Source: Mycobacterium yunnanensis (GTDB lineage Bacteria > Actinomycetota > Actinomycetes > Mycobacteriales > Mycobacteriaceae). Taken from it: a stretch of DNA of 64,000 nucleotides. Shown here piece after piece: positions 58,144 through 64,000 of this stretch. The notes under the pieces are model-generated. The model had not been told where the DNA came from. It made no database searches and was given only the letters and a program-made list of their open reading frames with translations. The stretch is taken from contig NZ_JACKVK010000005.1 in assembly GCF_025823185.1 (NCBI RefSeq), positions 496,001 through 560,000 of the forward strand. Direction: 5' to 3'. Position 1 is the stretch's first letter. Every line of letters starts with the position of its first letter. The translations under genes were made by a program, and so were the position numbers.

Positions 58144-59310
58144 ATGTCAGACAACGGAATTGGAGTCACCGGCCTAGGCGTCGTCAGTGGATACGGCTGG
58201 GGTCGGGAGGTGTTCTGGGACGGAATGTGCAGCGGAAAGTCCGCCGCCCGCCTGATCGGCGGTTTCGGGGCCGACGGCACCGATTCGGCCTGGATCGCCC
58301 AGATCCCCGAAGGGGGTGAGGTGGCCGACGGCGACGGTCTGTTCGGCCGCGCGTTCATGGCGGCGGGGCGTGAGGCGATCGTCGACGCCACGGCTCGAGG
58401 ATGGACGCCGGGGGATCGAGTCGGCGTGATCTATGCGGGCTGCTTCAACGACATGTACGCATGGCGTGAGGTGAGCCGCGGCAACGCCCGCCGCGCCCGA
58501 GAATTCGTCAGGGCGTTTCCGTCCACGCCGACGGCAATGTTCATGAAGGAGTTCGGGTTTCATGGGCCGTCCTTCGAGGTGTCCGCGACCTGCTCATCCG
58601 CCAACTACGCGATGTTGACGGCCAAGGAGTGGCTCGAGCTGGGCAAGGCCGACGACGTCGTGGTGATCTCTTGCGACCTCTCGCTCACGCCCGAGGTAGT
58701 CGCCGGCTTCGTGGGCATGAAGGCCGCCGTCGTCGACGTCGAACCGCAGGACGCCTGCCGTCCGTTCCAAACGGGGAGCCGGGGGTTCCCGCCCGGCGAG
58801 GCGGCAGTGGGATTCGTGCTGTCCGCCGCGTCGCAGGACCCGTACGCCATGCTCCTCGGCGGCGCCATGACCAGCGACGGTTATCACGCGACGGGAATGG
58901 ATCCGTCATACGCACAGGTGATTCGGTGCGTCACCGAAGCCATGGCCGACGCCGGCGTCGGTGCCGAGGACGTCAACTATCTCAACGCCCACGGCACCGG
59001 CACCGAACAATGCAACGCGGCCGAGGTGGCCTTCCTGGATGAGGTATTCGGTACCGCGCAGCCGTCGCTGTACGCGCTTAAGCCCCTTGTCGGCCACTGT
59101 CTCGCCAGCGCGGGTGCGGTGGAGCTGGCGGCGGGAATGATGGCATACCAACGCAAGGTGGTACCGGCGTCGAGAGTGGTCAGTGTCGGCCACCCACGGC
59201 TGCTCGACGGTCAGACGCCCTTCGACGGCGGGGTGACGCTGAAGACCTCCATGGGTATGGGTGGCTACAACTCCGCCCTCCTCGTCGGGCCACCCGTCGC
59301 CGCGGCGTGA
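58144..59310 (+). CDS. Stand-alone beta-ketoacyl synthase (FabF-like)
   Basis: 388 residues with a purine-rich ribosome site (AGAGGAAG). The catalytic triad is complete: Cys150 in VSATCSSANYA, His283 in NAHGTGTEQCNAAE and His318 in KPLVGHCLASAG. It is shorter than typical FabF (about 410) and the N-terminal part diverges (SGYGWGREVFWDGMCSGKSA). No ACP, AT or reductase gene is adjacent, so acyl units must come from primary metabolism or from ACPs elsewhere. It follows the acyltransferase by 53 bp. It may elongate or set the acyl chain later transferred to the sugar, or it could itself act as an acyl-transfer enzyme. Confidence 0.9.
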   Translation: MSDNGIGVTGLGVVSGYGWGREVFWDGMCSGKSAARLIGGFGADGTDSAWIAQIPEGGEVADGDGLFGRAFMAAGREAIVDATARGWTPGDRVGVIYAGCFNDMYAWREVSRGNARRAREFVRAFPSTPTAMFMKEFGFHGPSFEVSATCSSANYAMLTAKEWLELGKADDVVVISCDLSLTPEVVAGFVGMKAAVVDVEPQDACRPFQTGSRGFPPGEAAVGFVLSAASQDPYAMLLGGAMTSDGYHATGMDPSYAQVIRCVTEAMADAGVGAEDVNYLNAHGTGTEQCNAAEVAFLDEVFGTAQPSLYALKPLVGHCLASAGAVELAAGMMAYQRKVVPASRVVSVGHPRLLDGQTPFDGGVTLKTSMGMGGYNSALLVGPPVAAA

Positions 59311-59338
59311 TGAAACGGCGGCGTCGTTCGAGTCGGAG

Positions 59339-60270
59339 GTGACCCCGGTATTCCCCGCTTTCGGACTGGCCAAGAAAGAGGCATTCGTTACGACGTCACC
59401 GTCGACGTCCTGTGTATCGGAGGGGGCCCGGCGTCGATGGTTGCGGCCATCGCCGCGGCCAACGCAGGCAGGGTGGTCTTGGTGGCCAAACTCGCTGTCG
59501 GGCAGGCACCGTGGCGCTCCGCGGAGCCCAAGCCGCCACGGTCGTGGACGGCTGCAGTGCGCGATGCGCTGAGCTTCGACGGCATGCCGGCGGCGACGCT
59601 GAACTACCTCGACGCGGTGACCAGCGGTGTCGACGCACCTCGCCCCGCTTCGATGCCGGCGGGGTTGCCGCGGCGGACCCTTGCCGAATCACGGGAGCCG
59701 TTCGGGCCGGTGCCGCCCTTTCGTGGCTGCGACATCCCGAGCTGGAACCATGACTGCCTGAACTCCAGATACTGGTCGATCTACACCCGGGCCACCGTGC
59801 CGGGAACGCGGGAACTCATCCTGCCGACCGGTAGGCGGATCGAGGTCGGCATGATCGGAGGTCAGCCCGACGACTGGTCGGCGACGACTCCATCTGCGTG
59901 GTTGGGCATCCGCGCGCGCACGTGCGGAGTGATGACGATGTACGCGGATTATCTGCACCACTTGGTGTTCGACGACGACGGTCAGGTCATCGGAGCTGCG
60001 TTCGGCAACCACACGGTCCGTGTGCACGACGGGGTCGCCTTCGCGTCGACTCCACAGGCGTCCGACGACTCCGTCCTGGGCGAAGCGTGGCGGTGGCCCG
60101 ACGCCCAGCTCGGGCTGACCAGCGCCGTCGCCAGCCGGTTCGGCCGCCTCGAGCTGGTGACCAGCGGCGAGACCAAGCCGGTGTCGTCGGCGCGAATGGC
60201 CGTCTCCGAGGCCGTGGCGCGGAGTTCGGGTCTAGGTCGCGCCACCAGGCGTCACAGATCGTCGAGGTAG
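59339..60270 (+). CDS. FAD-dependent oxidoreductase-like gene, apparent frameshift near 5' end
   Basis: The main frame ends at 60270 and its first ATG is at 59437, yet the FAD-binding strand (YDVTVDVLCIGGGPASMVAA) begins upstream at about 59389 with no ATG, GTG or TTG in that frame. A second frame starting at GTG 59339 reads VTPVFPAFGLAKKEAF, the kind of lead that precedes RYDV in this family. Adding one base near 59387 would join them. Total length is about 310 residues, short for such enzymes (about 500). Either a damaged remnant, a sequence error, or a protein using a rare start (ATT 59383). The tail overlaps the convergent regulator gene by 19 bp. Confidence 0.6.
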
Positions 60271-60923
60271 ATGATGCCGTCTTGAATGGCGCGCGCGACC
60301 AGAGCGGACTTCGTCGGAGCAGCGCGTCCGACCGCGGCGTACTTGGCCCGCACTCGTTGCAAATGGGTTCGAACGGTCGTCGACGAGATGGCAAGCTTCT
60401 GCCCGACGAGATCCTTGCTCTCGGTTTGGAACCAGGCGATGAGGACTTCCTTTTCCCGCGGACCGAGTTTGGGTCTGCCGACGCTCCTGTCGTGAAAGAT
60501 CGCCTTGGCCATCCGTGGGCCCACGTAGGGCTCGTTGGCCAGAGCCGCACGAATGGCGTCGACCAGATGAGACCGTCCTTCGGACTTCACGATGAACGTG
60601 ACGGCGCCCAACTCCAGGCACCGCAGGATCACCTCGTCACCCGCCAGATGGGAGTACACGACCACCCGGTGACCACGTGCGACCACCTTCTCCAGGCCGG
60701 CGAAATCTGGTCGGTGCGAACGCTGTTCGAGGTCGAAGACCACGACGGCGGGCGGGCCCGTCCCATGGGCGCCGAGGAACTCCGAGGTCACACTGAATCC
60801 GGTGGCCACACTGATCGGTGGGTCTGCCTGCTGGCACCAGATCTGCACGGCCATCTGAATGGCATCGTGATCGTCGATGACCACGATCGGCATCGGGTGG
60901 GCAATCTGCGATTCTTCTGTCAT
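60252..60923 (-). CDS. NarL/LuxR-family response regulator
   Basis: 223 residues from ATG 60923, which has a GGGGGA ribosome site; ATG 60944 overlaps the kinase stop (ATGA) and is the alternative. Receiver: acidic pair Asp17-Asp18 in VVIDDHDA, phosphoacceptor Asp64 in VVFDLEQ, and Lys in FIVKSEG. A LuxR helix-turn-helix follows from about 150 (GPREKEVLIAWFQTESKDLVGQKL, then SSTTVRTHLQRVRAKY). It is encoded just after an unusual histidine kinase and probably controls the neighbouring glycan locus. The receiver is divergent (DLEQ where most have DxxMP). Confidence 0.9.
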   Translation of the reverse strand: MTEESQIAHPMPIVVIDDHDAIQMAVQIWCQQADPPISVATGFSVTSEFLGAHGTGPPAVVVFDLEQRSHRPDFAGLEKVVARGHRVVVYSHLAGDEVILRCLELGAVTFIVKSEGRSHLVDAIRAALANEPYVGPRMAKAIFHDRSVGRPKLGPREKEVLIAWFQTESKDLVGQKLAISSTTVRTHLQRVRAKYAAVGRAAPTKSALVARAIQDGIIYLDDL

Positions 60924-60940
60924 GTTCCCCCGTTCGATCC

Positions 60941-63223
60941 TCATCCCGCGCGCAGCGTCCACCACATGGTGTCGTCTGCGACGACGACTTCCGCCTCCCC
61001 CGGCGGTCGTCGCGCGTTGATCCAGGTAGTTTCGGACACGTCACACACCACGCTGAGATCGACTTTGGTCTGCGCGGCCGTCAGGACGACTCTGGCCCAG
61101 GAGTTGGCCTGCTCGAGCACGGCGTCGACGTGTCTCAGCACGTCCTCGACGGTGTCGTCGTCGAGCGCGGGAAGATCGCGGTCGACGTGTGCGGTGACGC
61201 TCACGCCGCGTCGTTCGGCCTTTCCGATGAGCGCCTGGATCTGCCGTGACAGGTCGCTTGCCTCCGCACCGGACTGGTCGAATAGCGTTCGGAGCCGTTG
61301 GCATTCGGCCCGCGCCCGGCGCCGGACGTCCTCGGTGATCGGGCCACCCCCGGCCAGCCCCCGCAGCAGTGGAATCAGGCGATCCACGGTGTCTGAGCGG
61401 GCGCGGACGCACTCGGACTGCAGAGCCGAGGCAATGGCCTCGGCGGTCTGCAGACCTAGCTGAGCTTCGTTCTCTCGGCGTGCCCTGCGGACCGCGTCGA
61501 GGACTGATGCACCGATGAGACTGATCGCGATCTGGGGGATGAGGAACGCCGACGTCGCGATGCCGAGATCGGCGGCCATGCGGACGGACGGCTCTCGGAG
61601 GACGTCGAACGCCGCGGGAATCACCCAGACCACCAGCAGGATCGTGACACTACTGCCGGCGGGTAGCCCGAAGAGCAGGAGAAGGAGACCGAAGCCGACG
61701 ATGCCCAGCGTCCAGTCTGCGTAGGTGTCCAGCTCCAGAGGGTCCAGCGTGCCGTGTTGGATCACGGCGGTCGCCGCCAACACCGCCGAGACGGTCCAGC
61801 CCGCCCACCGGACGCCACGTAGCGCCCGTGGGAGCGCGGCAAGTATGCACGACGTCATTGCGATGCCGAGACCTATTTGGACGTGGGCGACGGTGTGGTC
61901 GGTCGGGCTGCGCCACAACCCGATTGCCGTGAGAAGGGCCGACGCGACGACCAGTGCCAAACCGTACCGTGATCGGAGGCCGGGGATCGTGTCGTCGTCG
62001 ACCGCGCGATCACCGGAATGGCGCGCCGGAACGCCTTCTCGTTCGGTGGACCATCGCAGCTCGACGGTCGTGCCGACGTCGGGCGTCGAATGGACGGTGG
62101 CGCCGCCGCCGATCCGGTGCATCCGCTCGACGATCGACTCGCGAATACCGTGGCCGCTGGACGGTGTGGGCACGAAACCCCCTCCGTCGTCGTTGATCTC
62201 GACGCATTGCCAACCCGTGTAGATGGTCGTGAGCGTCGCGCCCGCGTGACGGTCGACGTTGTTGAGCGCCTCGCGTGTCGCGGCGCAAATCGCCTGCGCC
62301 CGTTGACCGTCCAATAAGAGGTGGTCGAGCCCGGTGAACTCGACGGGGAGGTCTACGTACGCGGACGCCTCCGTGCGCAACAGCGTCACCAGGTCGACCG
62401 GTGCGCTGCCGTACGCGTACGGGTTGGTCTGCAGGACCACGATGTCGCGCGCGGCTCGTGCGGCCAGCCGCCGCTCGGGCACGTGGGCAGTCTGTGCGAC
62501 CAAGAGCAGGGTGGCCGCAGCCGTGTCATGGAGCATGGCGACGTGCTCGCGCTCTGCCCGTCGCACGGCTTCCGCGACGCTGACGCCCATCTTCGTCGGC
62601 GCGTGACGTTGATGCAGGCGGTCGGAAGTCCTCGCCACGTGTTCGATCGTCAGGCGCAACATCACACCCACGGCCCAGCCGCCGAGGACCGCAGGTACAC
62701 AGATAAGCGCGCCGTCGACCCCCGTGAGCATCGTCGCTCCATACGCGAGGGCGCCCGCGCTGAGCGCCGAGGCCGCCAGAGACCACCTCACCCGCAGTTG
62801 GACCGCAAGGGTGCCCGTCGAGACGACGACGATCGCCACCGGCGCACTGACCGCTCGAGTCAGCTCGGTCGCGGGTATGAGCGCCGGCAGGCTGGCGCCC
62901 GCGACGACGATCCACGCGACGTCGCATCCGGTTGCGACGCGCGACCGCGAGCGGCTGGCCAGTCGGTACACCGACCAGCCCGCCACGGCAGCCATCAACG
63001 ACGTGCCGTAGATGCCGGGGACACCAGTTTCGACCGGTGCGAGCAAGGCGACCATGGCTGCGGCCAGACAGGAGCAATGCCGCGCGACGGTGACGATGCC
63101 CGCAATCTGCTGCCGCACTTCGTGCCGAGACACCTCGCGCGACGTGGTGGTCGTACGCGCAGAGGCTGCGCCAAGGTGCGTCCCGGCACGGAGGATCCCG
63201 ACCGTGTCCCCGATCGCCCCCAT
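60941..63223 (-). CDS. Two-part membrane histidine kinase
   Basis: 760 residues from ATG 63223. First half: about six membrane segments (45-195), then a HisKA_3-like helix REHVAMLHDTAAATLLLVAQ with His232, and an ATPase domain with N-box REALNNVDRHAGA and G-box INDDGGGFVP. Second half: another membrane block of about six segments (440-580), then a helical region (ARRENEAQLGLQTAEAIASAL) that resembles a second kinase dimerisation region but lacks a clear His or ATP-binding motifs. It ends after a degenerate ATPase-like stretch. Length is twice the usual. It pairs with the NarL-type regulator immediately downstream; the signal is unknown but is probably membrane-borne. Confidence 0.85.
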   Translation of the reverse strand: MGAIGDTVGILRAGTHLGAASARTTTTSREVSRHEVRQQIAGIVTVARHCSCLAAAMVALLAPVETGVPGIYGTSLMAAVAGWSVYRLASRSRSRVATGCDVAWIVVAGASLPALIPATELTRAVSAPVAIVVVSTGTLAVQLRVRWSLAASALSAGALAYGATMLTGVDGALICVPAVLGGWAVGVMLRLTIEHVARTSDRLHQRHAPTKMGVSVAEAVRRAEREHVAMLHDTAAATLLLVAQTAHVPERRLAARAARDIVVLQTNPYAYGSAPVDLVTLLRTEASAYVDLPVEFTGLDHLLLDGQRAQAICAATREALNNVDRHAGATLTTIYTGWQCVEINDDGGGFVPTPSSGHGIRESIVERMHRIGGGATVHSTPDVGTTVELRWSTEREGVPARHSGDRAVDDDTIPGLRSRYGLALVVASALLTAIGLWRSPTDHTVAHVQIGLGIAMTSCILAALPRALRGVRWAGWTVSAVLAATAVIQHGTLDPLELDTYADWTLGIVGFGLLLLLFGLPAGSSVTILLVVWVIPAAFDVLREPSVRMAADLGIATSAFLIPQIAISLIGASVLDAVRRARRENEAQLGLQTAEAIASALQSECVRARSDTVDRLIPLLRGLAGGGPITEDVRRRARAECQRLRTLFDQSGAEASDLSRQIQALIGKAERRGVSVTAHVDRDLPALDDDTVEDVLRHVDAVLEQANSWARVVLTAAQTKVDLSVVCDVSETTWINARRPPGEAEVVVADDTMWWTLRAG

Positions 63224-63490
63224 GGGAACAAGATTAACGCCGACGTGCAGAACCAGCAACGCGTAGGGAGATGCAGAAGGAAGACGGTCAAACGCGCTAT
63301 AAGCACATTACAAACGACTAATTCGCGATTACCGCAATGTTACTTTTCGCCGTAGGCGTGCGAATATGGCGAACGGTTGACGGATCAAGCCACTAAACGA
63401 ACTGAGTAATTCGCGGACGGACGCCGCGGAGGAGCGGGTTGACTGCACGCTCAGTCGCCGAACCCTGGACCCAGGGGATGACGCTCAACC
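63224..63490. promoter_or_regulatory. Promoter region of the two-part kinase gene
   Basis: Intergenic DNA that is AT-rich for this genome (about 63288-63345). A 9-bp direct repeat TAATTCGCG occurs at 63319-63327 and 63407-63415, 88 bp apart. It may bind the adjacent response regulator or another factor. No gene is seen. Confidence 0.45.
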
Positions 63491-63520
63491 CAAAAACCGG
63501 TCGTCCATGGGACGACCGGT
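63491..63520 (-). terminator. Intrinsic terminator after the 36-residue protein gene
   Basis: A perfect 11-bp stem, ACCGGTCGTCC at 63496-63506 paired with GGACGACCGGT at 63510-63520, with a 3-nt loop. On the minus strand it is followed by TTTTT (63492-63496). It lies 21 bp after the stop of the small gene and would end its transcript before the kinase gene. Confidence 0.85.
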
Positions 63521-63541
63521 GAGGGGGACTGAGATTAGGTG

Positions 63542-63652
63542 CTAGACCGGCGGGTACGCCGGGGGCGGGTAGACGCCGCGCAGACCCCACGGGATGAAGT
63601 TGAAGAAGTATTCGGCTTCGTCGCTGATGTCGTAGTCAGGATTCGGGTCCAT
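63542..63652 (-). CDS. 36-residue conserved-looking small protein
   Basis: Starts at ATG 63652 with a GGAGGT ribosome site 4 nt upstream; ATG 63655 is too close to that site. Sequence is acidic then aromatic and Pro-rich: DEAEYFFNFIPWGLRGVYPP near the middle, ending PAYPPV. No membrane helix or Cys. A strong terminator follows. I recall a small gene annotated just before the Rv0158 regulator in M. tuberculosis (Rv0157A), in the same relative position, so this could be its counterpart; not verified. Confidence 0.75.
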   Translation of the reverse strand: MDPNPDYDISDEAEYFFNFIPWGLRGVYPPPAYPPV

Positions 63653-63736
63653 CATTACCTCCATAGCGGGCCGGCGTTGGTCGAAGTGTAGCCCGGGACG
63701 AACCGCGGTAAACAGTGGATGAGGACGATTCCCTAG

Positions 63737-63757
63737 ACTGGCCAACCAGTTGATTGG
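63737..63757. promoter_or_regulatory. Candidate operator upstream of the TetR gene
   Basis: ACTGG and CCAGT form a perfect dyad around CCAA at 63737-63750, overlapping CCAACCA/TGATTGG (6 of 7 pairs) at 63742-63757. Such overlapping dyads 40-60 bp before a TetR gene commonly serve autorepression. The site also faces the 36-residue gene's promoter. Confidence 0.5.
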
Positions 63758-63797
63758 TACCCCGGGAGCAGGCCCGGCCTACGTAGAGTGAGCCCTC

Positions 63798-64000
63798 ATG
63801 TCCACCACCGAGCCAGACTCCCTTCGCGCCAACGGCCTGACCCGTCGGGAGGAGCTGCTCGCCGTCGCCACCAAGTTGTTCGCGGCGCGCGGGTACCACG
63901 GCACTCGGATGGACGACGTCGCCGACGCGGTCGGTCTGAACAAGGCGACTGTGTACCACTACTACGCCAGCAAGTCGCTGATCCTGTTCGACATCTGCAA
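63798..64000 (+). CDS. TetR-family regulator, 3' end outside window (Rv0158-like)
   Basis: First 67 codons from ATG 63798. The helix-turn-helix is complete: RREELLAVATKLFAARGYHGTRMDDVADAVGLNKATVYHYYASKS. The ligand domain is cut off by the window end. The sequence and its position, after the 36-residue gene, resemble M. tuberculosis Rv0158 as I remember it. The upstream dyad suggests autoregulation. The ligand and targets are unknown. Confidence 0.92.
   Translation, partial: MSTTEPDSLRANGLTRREELLAVATKLFAARGYHGTRMDDVADAVGLNKATVYHYYASKSLILFDIC

Overview
The window is high-GC DNA from an actinobacterium, almost certainly a non-tuberculous Mycobacterium (Mycolicibacterium type). The evidence is a full-length Pks12-type polyketide synthase of 4148 residues, a PtpB-type phosphatase, a mycobacterial-style split PpdK pair, a DUF222/HNH 13E12-family protein, a SigF-family sigma factor, frequent GTG starts and many 1-4 bp gene overlaps. 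No rRNA, tRNA, CRISPR array or insertion sequence was recognised.

Layout. (1) 1-8.9 kb: a catabolic block on + (aldehyde dehydrogenase, SDR, quinone reductase, haloacid dehalogenase, DUF456, DUF3060, EthD, carbon-nitrogen hydrolase), then ptpB and fadE2 on -. From memory, this gene order resembles M. tuberculosis Rv0147-Rv0149 and Rv0153c-Rv0154c. (2) 8.9-23.8 kb: an SDR/PEP-mobile-domain fusion (Rv2047c type) and pks12 on -, a pair found elsewhere in the M. tuberculosis genome. The two PKS modules are complete; their AT motifs predict methylmalonyl then malonyl selection, as needed for a mycoketide-like chain. (3) 24-27.9 kb: ppdK, its small partner, and a NarL-type two-component pair. (4) 27.9-34.6 kb: TetR/SDR divergent pair with a strong double operator, HNH protein, DCC protein, DUF4383, acyl-CoA dehydrogenase, SnoaL-like protein, EamA transporter. 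(5) 34.6-41.5 kb: pntB, fused pntA, PrsW protease, CorA-like channel, SigF-like sigma factor. (6) 42-44.6 kb: taurine/sulfonate-type ABC transporter.

(7) 45.2-60.3 kb is the most distinctive region: an apparent surface-glycan or glycolipid locus in three transcription units. The first (+) has two GT2 glycosyltransferases, a polytopic membrane protein and a membrane-anchored GH16 glucanase. The second (-) has a GT2, a flippase-like protein, a GT4, a lipoprotein hydrolase and a 47-residue Cys/His microprotein. The third (+) has a GT4, an HxxxD acyltransferase, a stand-alone ketosynthase and a damaged flavoprotein gene. It is followed on - by a NarL-type regulator and an unusual histidine kinase with two membrane halves. 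Together the genes could build, acylate, export and trim a glycan under two-component control; the product is unknown and this is inference.

(8) 63.2-64 kb: a 36-residue protein gene followed by a clear intrinsic terminator, then the start of a TetR regulator (Rv0158-like), cut by the window end.
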